Origin: Linum tenue
Lineage: Eukaryota; Streptophyta; Magnoliopsida; Malpighiales; Linaceae
Length of the DNA stretch: 64,000 bases
Reading direction: 5' to 3'
Assembly: GCA_946122785.1 (NCBI GenBank)
Contig: CAMGYJ010000011.1
Span: 8,866,001-8,930,000, forward strand
Below, piece by piece: positions 11,194 through 22,373 of the stretch (positions within the stretch are counted from its first letter, which is position 1; each line of letters opens with the position of its first letter). A program made the translations under genes and the position numbers. The notes beneath the pieces were generated by a model. The model did no database searches and was not told where the DNA came from. It saw only the letters and a list, made by a program, of their open reading frames with translations.

Positions 11194-12336
11194 CTAAGTT
11201 TCGGTCCATCCCAGAACCTCCTTGAAGTTGAGGTTCTCATTAATGAGGTGAAGTCTCAAGTCACGAGCATGGGATGTAATAGGTGATGCAGATGGCTCGT
11301 GGCCTTGAGGAAGATGAAGTCTCCACTCTCGAGACCTCTCCTTCGTGTCTGCTCTTGTCTCATTGCCCCGAACCAGATAAGATATATTCGATTGACCACC
11401 ATCGCATCCACCAAGAGGAATTGATGTTGATGTGGTCTTGGTCTGGCAAAGAGACACTGCAAATGGGTCCTTGCCAAGCAGCTCCTCGAAGTTTGGTGGA
11501 GATATCAAATGTAACATAGGGCCGGTGCAAGCCTCTTCCACCTCAACTTCATCCTCAGCCTGGACGCCAATGGCTTCCTCAACCCCCCTTCCTTCTTCAA
11601 AATGTGGTCTCTCCCCTGGGAAAAGATCAAGAACCACCTCTTCTTTTCTTTCTTCCTCATCCTCCACAACTTCCTTCCTCATCCTTGCTCGCTCTTCTTC
11701 TTCTAGAATAGATTAGAGAGCAAGTCGCCAAGCAATTTCTTCAATGGAATCATCTTGTATCTCCTCGCACGGGCCCAGCATGTTAGAGCATAATTGGTGT
11801 GATCGCTCCCATAGCCTTTGTCATTCTCCACCTCTTCTAGCGTGGTAGCAGAAAGGTGATATTGAGCAAGATGTGAGCAAACTTGCAGCACCCACTCTGT
11901 TTGCTTCGTTGAGCGCTGAACAGTCTCCTCCATATCATGGAGAAATGAGGGATCGGAAGCGGCAAGGGCTTTGATTTGAAGATCCATCTTGGAGCATGAT
12001 CTCTCAGTGTCTCGAGCAAACTGCTCCACGAGAAGCCTTAATTGTTTGTTCGGATCTTCCAGTGAAGTGTAGCATGGCTCTGTAGAGTGGCCCGTGAAGG
12101 CCTCCATGGCTAACTCCAGCTCTGATGGCCCTTCTGGTTGTGGGAGAAAGTCTTCTTGGTAATGAGGTTGTTCTTGATATGCCCAGGGGTCTGATTGTTC
12201 TCCGTAGTAAGGGGGTTGGTACTAGGAACCTGAATCCATAGTCTTCTCCTCCTTGATTGCTCCAGGAAGTCTCGGGGTAATACCACTCGGATGGTGGTGG
12301 ATACCCCCAATGGTTGGAGAAGCCATGAGGATCCAT
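11194..12336 (-). pseudogene. Unrecognised ORF of the non-autonomous element (MDPHG protein)
   Basis: The ATG at 12336 reads MDPHGFSNHWGYPPPSEWYY. After a frameshift near 12220 the reading continues through LLVEQFARDTERSCSKMDLQ, an amphipathic helical block (DMEETVQ..QVCSHLAQYHL) and KKLLGDLL. A second shift near 11700 leads into an acidic stretch (EEERKEEVVLDLFPGE), FEELLGKDPFAVSLCQTK and the end ARDLRLHLINENLNFKEVLG. I do not recognise the family. It occupies the place of gag-pol between the primer site and the post-pol region. The same protein, at similar length and order, lies in element B (19735-20962). A structural, gag-like role is possible but unproven. No zinc knuckle or enzyme motif is visible. 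Confidence 0.6.
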
Positions 12337-12446
12337 GATTAAGACCTGCACCAACAAAAAAAAACACGCAAGTGAAAAGCAAGGGTGGAAAAGAAAAGAA
12401 AAACGCTAAAGTAACAAACTACTGCCTTTCCTAATAATCTAGAAAG

Positions 12447-12464
12447 TCCCCGGCAACGGCGCCA
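12447..12464 (-). other. Primer-binding site of element A
   Basis: The plus strand reads TCCCCGGCAACGGCGCCA, the complement of TGGCGCCGTTGCCGGGGA, which fits the 3' end of plant tRNA-Asp as in Athila and Calypso. A 6-base spacer separates it from the 5' LTR. Confidence 0.85.
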
Positions 12465-12470
12465 AAAACT

Positions 12471-13819
12471 TGATGCTCTAAAACACAACACCAAACTGCG
12501 ACCAAGTGTAATCGCAATCCGGGAATGCAGTAAAGTGACAAGTTATATTATCAACCCGGGGTCTAGATCTACTGCTTACTCAGTGATTCTCTATTATCTA
12601 GCCAACTAAGTTAAGTGTTTGTTGTGTAAAAGCAAAAGCAGAAAGAAAGCAGGAATTGATACGGTTTTCTCAAGCAGGTAAGAGTCACTCGGGAACGAGT
12701 CCCCCTACCTCCTTAGTTAGGTTCAATTGTATTTCCCTGGGTTGATTTACTGTTGATTAGACTGCGGAAGATCCGACAGTAGCTTGGAATCTCTTAAGCT
12801 GACCAAGCCCTCTCAGTCTAACTACTCGGCAGACGACTAGTCTTCATCGGGATAGAAAGCTGAAGCAGTAAGAACAGAACTCCACTACTGGAATTGGATT
12901 CCAGTACAAAGCAGTAAACTGGCTAATTCTCGTATAGCCAATCTCCTACTACCGAATGATGAGACTCTAGCAACCTAATCAGATTCTATCTATCTCAGAT
13001 TGCAGCAGGAATCAGGAAAAGTTGATCAGACTTCAATTGACTCAATAAACATGCATCATTCGATTAAAATCAAACAGTAATATCATCCCAAGTCATTACA
13101 ATCAATCCCTAACACATAGAACTAGGGTTCTTCATCCCCAAGTGAGAGAGAGGTTCTACTCCATAGAGAGAGAGAAGAAAACAGTAATCGGAGTAGTCAT
13201 ACTCATAAAGATGAGGAAAATCTGCTCCGGGATGATGATTTCCACTCCTAGGACGATCTCCAAGCTCGATTCGATGAAACCCAGCTCCAAGATAGCTTCT
13301 AGGATGTGTTCTTCGTCCTTTCTCTCTCTAGGGCTCTGTTTTTTGCTCAAAAAGTCCGATCCTCTCTCTATTGGCTCGAAATTGGCTGAAAAAACCAGGA
13401 TTTCCCGACTCACATGGGCAGGCCACACGGCCGTGTGGCTCACCCAGTTGCCCGTGTGAGTCAAAACGCGGCGTATCAATTAGTTCGATCTTCAGGCTTC
13501 CCACACGGCCAGGGTCGCACGGCCGTGTGGGATTTCCATCTTGCCCGTGTTTGCTCTCGACGAAAATCACACGGCCACAAATGTGAGTTGCACGGCCGTG
13601 TGATGTCCAGGAATGCCCGTGCGGCTTCCTTAGCACCTCGCCACGCGTCCGATCTTCGTCCAATCGACCCCAAACTCGCTCCCAAGCCTCCATTCACGTT
13701 CTAGGACCTGAAATATCACAAACAAGCACAACCTAGCCTGAAATCGGCCTAAAACACGAGAACCAACACCTCAAACGGTGTAAGAACAGGGGTAAAAATG
13801 TGTAATTAACTGTCTATCA
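12471..13819 (-). repeat. 5' LTR of element A
   Basis: Its ends, TGATGCTCTAAAAC on the left and GTCTATCA on the right of the plus strand, correspond to those of the 3' copy. It carries the same U3 palindrome cluster (13423-13438 and further copies to about 13600). It directly abuts the interrupted Copia frame at 13820. Confidence 0.85.
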
Positions 13820-13880
13820 TTGGTCATGGGTCAACTTGCTCACTGAGATGAGGTTGACTGTTCCAAGCTCGTTGAGCTCT
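13820..13880 (-). pseudogene. Upstream continuation of the split Copia pol
   Basis: The minus strand reads ELGTVNLISVSKLTHD up to the edge of element A. NLISVSKL is the conserved Copia block between protease and GAG-pre-integrase. The reading resumes at 8164 with SLHFESDSCQIEDL, so this is one gene interrupted by element A. Upstream of ELG the reading degenerates. Confidence 0.65.
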
Positions 13881-14059
13881 TGTATCGATCAAGAACACGT
13901 TGATCGTGGCCGAGCATCTATCCCTATACCAATCGACCCTTTCCCCAGGTGTGGAATTGCATGTTTGGTTCCGTTCTATCTCAAACACTCAAGAACAATA
14001 TGTTTTTGTTCTTATTATTCGTTCAATCAAGGTTCTTCTTTGATTGATTGTTGCTGCAT

Positions 14060-14330
14060 ACTTTGATCAAAGCAAGCACCCCCTGCCAACTATATGCTAC
14101 ACATGTGGTTGGATTGGACACTCCAATGAAACCTGCCCACAAAATAGAAGTAAGGATCAACTCGCATTTTTTGCCTCCCACGAAGCAGGACAGTCTTTTT
14201 CATCGCTGACAGCAAATGTCGGAAACACCCTCTGATTATGGGCCTTGGATGCAGGTGACGCAGAAATCACAGAAACAAACAAGGAAGTTAGCGGATGGTG
14301 AAAATCAATCCCGAGGAAAGTCCTAATAAA
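14060..14330 (+). pseudogene. LINE ORF1 zinc-knuckle fragment
   Basis: The reading CYTCGWIGHSNETC has the CX2CX4HX4C knuckle. After a one-base shift near 14228 it continues SDYGPWMQVTQKS. A knuckle followed by YGPWM is characteristic of ORF1 of plant L1-type LINEs rather than of Copia gag. The rest of the LINE is absent. It lies between the split Copia pol and another Copia LTR. Confidence 0.55.
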
Positions 14331-14339
14331 GAATTGATC

Positions 14340-14705
14340 AATCCCGGATCACACTAGCAGCAGCTCAACCTTCAGAGATCTTCATGGATACAAAGAAGTT
14401 GCTACATACTGATAGTTAATCACACCGAACGTCGTCAATCTCCATTTACTCAAACTCAACTAAAGGCTTGCTCTCTTAATTCAGAACGCAGTCGTTCCAT
14501 TTGAAGTTGTAAATAGTTATTGGATACATGTGTTTAACTCGTCATTGGTTAGGTTCATTGTTAGTTTTCTGTTTTACTATAGAGTGGTCGTTCATCTTTT
14601 TCTTTATCTCTAAAAAGGAACTCTGCAATATATATGCAAGATCAGAAAACGAAGGCTCTCTATTGAGATCCCTTCCCAAAAACCCTACTCTTGATTTTCT
14701 TATCA
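14340..14705 (+). repeat. Copia 5' LTR (left end uncertain)
   Basis: The sequence upstream of the Met-type primer site ends TTCTTATCA and contains a TATA-like GCAATATATATGCAAG (about 14627-14642), as expected for a Copia LTR. I cannot fix the left end; the start given is only where LINE coding stops. Confidence 0.45.
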
Positions 14706-14717
14706 TGGTATCAGAGC
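14706..14717 (+). other. Copia primer-binding site
   Basis: TGGTATCAGAGC is complementary to the 3' end of initiator tRNA-Met, the standard primer of plant Ty1/Copia elements. It lies between the LTR end and the gag start. Confidence 0.85.
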
Positions 14718-14791
14718 ATGTTTACAGGACACTTTAGTTCTCATTTTTCCTTCTCAAACCCTAGCCGCTTTGTGGTGAATTTTGCTTCGCC

Positions 14792-15445
14792 ATGTCAGGT
14801 TAGGGTGCTGTTGTTGATGGTCATGTCAGTGATGATACAAAACTCAAGCTTAAGCTCAAGAGGAGCTGACAGAATCAAATTCATCCTCGCAAACTCTACC
14901 TCATCAAAACCCACTACAACCCTTTGCTGCACAACCAATCAACCCACAAATTCCCCATTTCCTTCAGTATGAAGATCCGTATCTGAATCCCTATTATCTT
15001 TGTTCTCATGTTGGTGGTCTGACCACCGTTATTTTGATGATATTGACGGACCAGAACTACAATTTGTGGAGCCAAGTTATGGAGGTTGCGCTCAGTACAA
15101 GAAACAAGATGCAATTCGTGAATGGTATGATTCCTGTACCATCTGTTGGATATCCTATTTACCAGTCATGGCTTAGATGCGATGGAACAGTCCATAGTTG
15201 GATCTATAATTCATTGTCTGAGGATATAGCTAACATCGTTGTGGCTTTTAAAGTAGTTAAGGATGTATGGGATAGTCTGAAAGATCGATTCAATCAAGAG
15301 GACAATGTAAGGGTTTATGAGCTGAAGGAACAAATAGCCAAGTGTGTGCTGGGTGATCTTTCAATCACTAAATATTATACTGCCCATAACACAAAATGGG
15401 TGGAGTACAAAACGTACAGGCCCATCTCTTCTTGTTATTTCCCAA
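14792..15445 (+). pseudogene. Copia gag, N-terminal part, broken
   Basis: The first ATG after the primer site is at 14792, with early stops and a frameshift before about 15034. The good part reads LTDQNYNLWSQVMEVALSTR, MQFVNGMIPVP, DSLKDRFNQEDNVRVYELKE and SITKYYTAHNTKWVEYKTY. These are the typical gag-polypeptide blocks of plant Copia elements (NYxxWS..M..AL, F..G..P, then Y....LW). The frame ends exactly where element B begins, so the remainder was displaced and is not found in the window. Confidence 0.75.
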
Positions 15446-16966
15446 TGATCACTCGAGTTAACCAAGTTAAACGTCTATTATCAACAAATGCTACTCCAAT
15501 CTAAGAAAAGTATAGCCTAGAACGGCAATGTAGTAAAGGGTTGACTCACTAGGTCGAATTACACAGGTCCATGGATCTGCTGCTACTTCAAAACTAATTT
15601 ACTATCTAGCCTAAACGAGTTTTGAGGTACAACTAAGCTAACATACTCCTAAACAACCGAACCAACCAAGTGGTTGGGAGGTTGCCAGAGATGAAATGGT
15701 TTCCTAGGGTCAAATCATCCTAGCTATGGTTGTCATGTAGGGTTAAGCGAATGTGGTGAGTGAGCTCTTTTCTGTAGGCTTTCATGGTTATCCACACGCC
15801 TTCGAGTACGCCTCCCCTAAATCCATGTCAGTAACCTCGATCTAGGTTATTGTATCTGGGGCTTTAAGAACATAGCTCATTTCAATGGGTACTACCCACT
15901 GTCCACATCGAGGGATACATCCCTAGTTCTATCTAGGAAGGCATTCCTATGGCAGGGGTACGGTCATCTCGTCCACCATAAGATCATATTCATTTATCTA
16001 ACCCTAATTTTCTAGTTGGCACATACTTGTCTAACCCTAAAACTCCATACCCAGCGTAGAAGCTCAAGTACCCTAGCACAATCAAAGATAGAGAAGCAGG
16101 AAATTCAACTAGATAGACACATTCATTCAAAACCCATACATACACAACCTATAAACTAGGGTTCATATTTCCTAAATAACCATTAGAGATTCATGTCATA
16201 GAGAGAGAAACAAAACACAAACTAGAAGAGAGGGAGTGATGGAAGCAATCTTCTTCTCCTTGCTTGCACCTTCTTTTGTTCCTTGGGTGGATTGGATCTT
16301 CAATTAAGATCTCCCAAGGTGTTTCCCTCTGTAAAAAACAATCCAAAACCTTAACTTCTCACTCTAGGTTGGCTCTCCTTTGAAAAGTGCAGAAAAGGGA
16401 GTATTTATAGGCAGCTGATGTTGGTCACGGCCTTGAGGGCATGACCTGGCTGTTAACAGTTGGAACATCCTTGAATCACCCGAAATGACGCATTTTGACT
16501 CCTTCTATAAGCTCTGAGATCGCGTCCTCCTTCATAATTTTGCGGCTGTGATCTTTGTGTACGGAACGCGATATTTTTTGCGGTCAAAATATGCCATGTC
16601 CGCAATTCAAAAAAGATGAAACTATTTGCCTTCTTCTTGGTCGGATTCACGACCACAATCTTCAGCCCACGAACATGGTCACGACCGTGACTTGTGGTCG
16701 TGACCTATGCCTTTTCTTCCCTTCTTGCTTCTATGCTTCCCAATCATGCTCAGATGAACTCCAATCGATTCTCGATCAATCCCAAATGAATATAAGACCT
16801 GGAATTTCATCACAAACCTTCATATCATGAATACCTATGCCAAAATGCATGTTTTGCAAATAGGAACGAATATTGGAATAAATAACTTGATATGTAGCCT
16901 AGACACGGATTAGCATGAAATGCCTTGAGAATAGGGGATAAATTACACCTATTTTAAGTGTTATCA
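15446..16966 (-). repeat. 3' LTR of element B
   Basis: Ends are TGATCACTCG and GTGTTATCA on the plus strand, about 1.52 kb. A TATA-like box lies at 16404-16414 (minus GCCTATAAATACT). U3 contains GGTCACGACCGTGAC (16677-16691) and related CACGGCC motifs. It aligns throughout with 21108-22373. Confidence 0.75.
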
Positions 16967-16981
16967 AACTCCCCCACACTT
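16967..16981 (-). other. Polypurine tract of element B
   Basis: The plus strand AACTCCCCCACACTT abuts the 3' LTR. It matches the tracts of elements A, C, E and F. Confidence 0.7.
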
Positions 16982-19734
16982 AAGCGTTTGCTTGTCCCTA
17001 AGCAAACCTACTCAAACCAATGCAACTTAATAGACAAATTAATGAGAGGTGCACTCTAGTTCTTCATTTCATACAGAAGAGTAGACGAAGATGAGAAAAC
17101 ATTACTATCATCTCACATTGCAGACACGAACTCCCTGATGAGGACCATACCTACTACCTTAGGATGAACATTCAAGGTGTGCATCGGGGGATTTCTCAAC
17201 AACCGTTAAGCACAGGAACTCTATAGGGTGCTCTTTATTCTTTCTTTCGATGTAGGATTTATCATTTATTGGTCTCCTTTTTCAATGTTGACACGCATTG
17301 CACCAATCTCTAGCAACTAAGCATCTCTCCCTCACGACTAAGAGTGGATGGATCATTGCCTTCCCTATCAAGGTCACATATGGGGAAGTTGATGGGCGGA
17401 TTCATCTTAGCCCGAGCACCACTTGCCACCCTACACTCCACATTGGGTTGCCACACATGTTGAGTACAAACAAAAGCTTGAGGTCTCTTGAATCACTAAA
17501 AGGTACTTTGTACTTTGGCATACGATTCCGTGAGGAGAGATGTTTGGGGAATGGTAAATAGTGAGAGATGACCGGGAAGCAATAAAGCTATCCAAAACCC
17601 AAACAGATTCTCGAAGGGCACTCCGAGCCAAGAGAAAAACCCTTTGATGGTTTATCTCAAACCCTATACTCAGTTGCCTCTCATGTGGGAGCCTCTTTGT
17701 AAAAGTTGAGAGTTCAAACATTATGGAGAATCCAGCACACATTTTCTTCCTAAAATACCAAACATTATCGACCCACCAAAGAGGAAGAAGGTAGTAAAAT
17801 CCCTCATACACCGGTACTCTAATCATGCAACTTCTCCCTAGCGAACACAACATATCGATCATCTATCAATTCAAAGCATATTGTGTAGGGAAAATGCACA
17901 AGGGGCCAACTTGGAGCCCTCAAATTTGAAAATTTTGGGCATGCATACAAGGCTCCAAGTGGTTGAATTATGCTAAATCATCGTCCACAATCACTCTCTA
18001 GATCAAGCATTCACACATTTATAGAATAGGGGAACGAAGTTACTGATTAGATGAAGTCGAGTGATTGTAGGGTGGAAGGATAGGGTAGGTCAGTTTGATC
18101 CTTGAGAAACTTCCACGAAAGAGGAGCTAAAAAGAAGATTAATCACATCCACACAAAGTGAAATTAAACAATAATATATTAAGTATTTAAAGAAAAAGAT
18201 ATAAAAGATAGAAATTGGCCCCTAGATGCTAAGATGTATTTGATGTATGGTTGGAGCATATGGTAGTTGCAAATCGGAGGCCCTTTCTTGCAAAGATGGT
18301 CCATTATAGTTCGTAGTCACCTCCATTGGTTGTTTTGTTTTGCTTGTTGTGGTTTCTCCTCGATTTCAGGTTATGGTACTTCTATTGGAATTTGTGGTCC
18401 TTCTCATCATGGGTGGTTTCAGTTTTTTCGTTGTTGAGAGAAAAGAGAACTAGCACTCTCACTCTCGGTTGGATCGCCATTATAAGAGAAATATCACAAA
18501 ACATGTTCAAACAAACCATTAGGCAACTCACTAGATCTATTGAACAACAAAATTCATCCTTAGGTTCACTCTATACACCCGCACAAAGTGTTACCATGAC
18601 GAAACTAGAGGTGCATAGGTAGAAATGCATTTTGTAACGACTAGGGCCGAGGTCTAGATGCCTAAAAACAAGGGTTACATTTCATTCAAGAGGTTTCTAA
18701 ACCCCGAGCGAAGGCTAGAATCAACTCATTAGCAAGGACCAGGAGAGAGAGGGGCAGAATATGGGAAATCAATGTCAATATGGGCATGGGGATTTCTTTT
18801 CTTTATTTTAAAGGGGCATGGGGATTTCTCATGAGTTTAGTTTGGATAGTGGGATAATTTATTTTGGGAAAATTATATAATGTTTTGTTTGGTATAATTG
18901 AGGAAAATTATTTGTTGATATTTTATGATTTTTTATTCGCCATTTTGTATATTTCGGTTTTATTACGGTATTACTCCGAGACTGTACTATGTTTTGGATT
19001 GGTACGGTTTTTGACAAAAAAAATATTTTATTATTACAAAAACGGTATTTACCGGCACAAAACGGTTGAACCACGATCGTACCACAAAATACCATACCGG
19101 AGAGAATCCGGTATGATGTCCGGTACGGTTTCCTGAACCATGCTCATTAGACAACAAACAAAGCTTGAACTATCAGCTCTAAAAGCATAATGAAGCACAA
19201 AATCAAAAGTGAGCAAAGATTTCAAACTCAAGGAACATGCATCAAAGATTCAATCCTAAGTCATATAAACACACACCTAAGGGTCTATCTTAATCAAATA
19301 AATTCAATTGAAAAGCAATGGATCAAAAAACAAGTTTTATGGGGTTTGAGCATTTTATCGAGCACTTGGTGGGCGACATGCAAACTCCACCAATTAATAA
19401 AGATAAAGCCCACCAAGGCCTCCAAACACACATACACAATCATAAGCACACATTCTAGCATCCTATTTCACTAGCCGAGCCTACCCTAGCCATAAATAGC
19501 TTAATTGGTTGGCTAAGCTAGCACACATGCCTAACACAACAACAATTGCAACCATTCCTTAAGCAACTAGATAGTCTCCAACAATCATTGATATAATACT
19601 TGACAATGAAGGGATTCATTCACTAATTAAACTATATAAATGTCTAAAGCAAGATTAAACATGCAAGTTTTATTTGGGAAAAGGTAAGAAAATGCAAACC
19701 GGTTTTTGGGTACCTCCCAACAAGTGCATCTTTT
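16982..19734 (-). other. 3' noncoding region of element B
   Basis: It has the AGCGTTTGCTTGTCCCTAAG block next to the polypurine tract and the TTGGAGCCCTCAAATTTG block near 17911, both shared with A, E and F. No ORF is convincing. A hydrophobic ORF at 18326-18622 lies in noncoding context. A hAT MITE is inserted at 18733. Confidence 0.55.
18733..19142 (+). mobile_element. hAT MITE, copy 1 (CATGGT family)
   Basis: A 410-bp insertion is flanked by perfect 8-bp duplications CTCATTAG (18725-18732 and 19143-19150). The right end reads CGGTACGGTTTCCTGAACCATG. The left end, CAAGGACCAGGAG, is a decayed form of the same inverted repeat. The 8-bp duplication and CA..TG ends point to the hAT superfamily. 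No transposase is encoded. Two longer relatives are at 40097 and 61543. Confidence 0.8.
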
Positions 19735-20962
19735 AAGTCTTATCGCCGGATGATTGTCTTCAAGTTCTCGGTCCAACTCAGAACCTCCTTGAATTTGAGG
19801 TTCTCGTCATTGAGGTGGTGTCTCAAGTCCCGAGCTTTGGATGCTTCAAATGATGTGAATGAACCATGGGCTTGGTAAGAGTTGTGTCTCCACCCACGAG
19901 ACCTCTTCTTCTTTCTTCTCTTTGCCCCATACCATGTAATGAAATCTTAATTGACCATCCTTGAATCCACCAAGAGGGATTATTGATAATGTGCCTTGGC
20001 TTGGCAAAGAGAATCTGCAAAAGGATCCTTCTCTAAGAGTGGGTCAAGGTCCGGCGGAAAGCTTTGGTGGCACATATAACTTGTAGAAGCTTCATCCACT
20101 TCAACCTTTTGCATTGATCAGACTCCAATTGTGTCTTTAACCTCCTCTCCTTCTTGTGAAGTATCTGCCCCCTGTTGAGTACCAAGGTCTTCATCTTCTT
20201 CACTTTCTTCTTCCTTCCTCACAACCTCAGCAATGGTCCCTTTTATAACTATTTATTTTTGTTGATCGAAAACTATGATGACTCTCCAAGCAAGTTCTTC
20301 ACTAGATTGATCTTCATTGTCCTCTTGCTCGTCCACCGTGGAGACCTCTTCCTCTTCTTCCACTTTCTCTTCATTTTTATTGTTAGCATCATGGAGGTGA
20401 AATTGAGTGAGTCTCGAACGAATTTGTTCATGATCTCCCGTCTTTGCTTCCAAACTCTCATTTCAACTCTTGTTGTTCGTTGAGGAAGTCCTGAAAGGCC
20501 GAGACTTTCTATGATGGAAATGTCCCTATGGTCTCCAACTTTGCCTCTTCGAATTCCTTTTCCTATTTGAATGGTAAGAGATGATTGTGAGCAAGTTGTG
20601 CACATGCTTGCCCAGCAATTTCTCCTAGACTCTCTGTTTTTTGGAGGATTTCCTCCAATGTCTGTAGTAAGGATGAGTCGATAGGGGTGGTGGTTGTGGA
20701 TTCCATATTGGAGCATGCTTCGGTATCCCGGACAAACCACTCCACCAAAAGCACCCATTGGCTTTTTGTCTCCGAGTGTGGAAACAATTATTCTTGATGA
20801 TGGTAAGGCTGGATAACCATGTTGGTATGATTGATGATCATGAAGAGGTGGTTCTTCTTGAAACCGGGATCCTTGGCTAGCCCTGTTACTAGAAGCTTCG
20901 CGATACCACCAATTCGGCCTTTGGTGATCTCCCCACTCCTCGAGCCAGCCATATGGATCCAT
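19735..20962 (-). pseudogene. Unrecognised ORF of element B (MDPYG protein)
   Basis: The ATG at 20962 reads MDPYGWLEEWGDHQRPNWWY. Blocks in different frames follow: VLLVEWFVRDTEACSNME, LEEILQ..QACAQLAHNHL, LVKNLLG, an acidic stretch, LLEKDPFADSLCQAKAHYQ and, near the end, ARDLRHHLNDENLKFKEVLS. Each block has a counterpart in the same order in the element A ORF. This shows one ancestral protein of about 380 residues. Several frameshifts and stops make it a pseudogene. Its function is unknown to me. Confidence 0.55.
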
Positions 20963-21083
20963 TATTCACAATCTATAAACAACAAAAACACTAAAAAGAC
21001 AATCCAACATACACAACCCACCCTTCAAGGAGAAAGGTAGGTGAAAAACCACCAATTCGTCCTTTTTCATAATAATCCAATGG

Positions 21084-21101
21084 TCCTCGTCAACGACACC
21101 A
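21084..21101 (-). other. Decayed primer-binding site of element B
   Basis: The plus strand TCCTCGTCAACGACACCA is four changes from the intact TCCCCGGCAACGGCGCCA. It sits beside the 5' LTR at the expected spacing. Confidence 0.6.
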
Positions 21102-21107
21102 AAAAAT

Positions 21108-21849
21108 TTATCACTTAAGTTAACCAAGTTAAACTCAATTATCAATAAATGCTACTGCAATCTAAGCCAAGTATAACCTAGATCGGCGATGTAGTAAAGG
21201 GTTGACTCACGAGGTCGAATTCCATGGGTCCATGGATCTACTGCTATTGCAGAACTAAATTATTATCTAGCCTAACCGAGTTTTAAGGTAGAACTAAGCT
21301 AACCTACTCCTAAACAACCAACCAAGTTTCTAAGGTCAAATCCTCCTGCTATGGTTTTCATGTAGGGTTAAGCGAATGTGGTGAGTGAGCTCTTTTTCGA
21401 GCGCTTTCGTGGTTATCCACACGCCTCCGAGTACGCCTCCCATAAACCCATGTCAGCAACCTCGATCTAGGATATCGTATCTTGGGATTTAAGAACGTAG
21501 CTCATTTCAATGGGTACTACCCACCGTTCAAACCGAGGTTTCATCCCGGGTTCTATCTAGGAAGGCATTCTTATGGCAGGGGTACAGTCTCCTCATCCTC
21601 CATAAGATCCAATTCATTCGTCTAAACCTAATTCTCTAGGTGGCGTATACACGTCTAAACCTAAAACTCCATATCAAGTGTAGAAGCTCAAGTAGGCTAG
21701 TAGAGAAGATTTGGGCGACCTACCTTAGCACAATCAAAGAAAGGGAAGCATGAAATTCAGCTAGATAGACACATTCATTCAAAACCCATACATACACAAC
21801 CTATAAACTAGGGTTCATATTCCCTAAATAACAATTAGAGATTCAAGTC

Positions 21850-21884
<35 letters not shown>

Positions 21885-22373
21885 CAAACTAGAAGAGAGG
21901 GAGTGATGGATTCAATCTTCTTATCCTTGCCTGCACCTTCTTCTTACTCCTTGGGTGGATTGGATCTTCAATTAAGCTCTCCCAAGGTGTTTCCGTCTCT
22001 AAAAACAACCGAAAACCATAACTTTCTCACTCTACTTCGGCTCTCCTTTGAAAAGTGCAGAAAAGGGAGTATTTATAGGCATTGGTGTCGGTCACGGCCT
22101 CGAGGGCAGGACCTGATGTCACGGTCGTGACTAGTTGAAAAGTCCCCAAATCACCGAAAATGACGGATTTTGACTCCATCTTTAAGCTCTGAGATCGCGA
22201 CCGTGATCTTTGTGTCCCGGGTGCAACCTCTTTCACGGTCAAAATACGCCATGTCTGCAATTCGTCTGGGGAAACTTTCTGCCTTCTTTTTGGTCGACTT
22301 CTGAATTTCGCGGCTACTGTTCACGACCACGATCTTCAGCCCATAAATATGGTCATGTCCAGGTGATCACGAC
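21108..22373 (-). repeat. 5' LTR of element B, truncated
   Basis: It aligns with 15446-16705 of the 3' LTR but stops at 22373, where a TRIM LTR begins. About 260 bases of U3 are therefore missing here and are not found elsewhere in the window. A TATA-like box (minus GCCTATAAATACT) lies near 22070. The U3 has TGTCACGGTCGTGAC and related motifs. Confidence 0.7.
21851..21880. repeat. AG dinucleotide microsatellite
   Basis: About 15 perfect AG repeats lie in the transcribed part of LTR B. The sister LTR has only a short GAGAGAG here, so the run expanded after insertion. Confidence 0.9.

Larger units (their letters stand above)
8165..13819 (-). mobile_element. Element A: complete non-autonomous Athila-type element
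   Basis: Two LTRs of about 1.35 kb, nearly identical by eye, flank an internal region of only 2.96 kb. On the minus strand the order is 5' LTR, Asp-type primer site, one broken ORF, noncoding region, polypurine tract and 3' LTR. There is no gag, protease, RT or integrase. The flanking bases TTGAT (8160-8164) and TTGGT (13820-13824) fit a 5-bp target duplication with one change, and the interrupted Copia reading frame resumes across the two flanks. The LTRs and the 3' noncoding region match element E, the likely source of its proteins. Confidence 0.85.
15446..22373 (-). mobile_element. Element B: non-autonomous Athila-type element, 5' LTR truncated
   Basis: On the minus strand the order is partial 5' LTR (21108-22373), decayed primer site, ORF of the MDPHG type, noncoding region with an inserted hAT MITE, polypurine tract, and full 3' LTR (15446-16966). 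There is no gag-pol. The LTRs are unlike those of element A, yet the internal ORF and its order are the same. The left end interrupts a Copia gag. The right end is cut by a TRIM array. Confidence 0.75.

Noticed and set aside
18326..18622. Hydrophobic ORF that could be a membrane protein
   Set aside because: It lies in the noncoding region of element B, has no counterpart in A or E, and its hydrophobicity follows from T-rich sequence.
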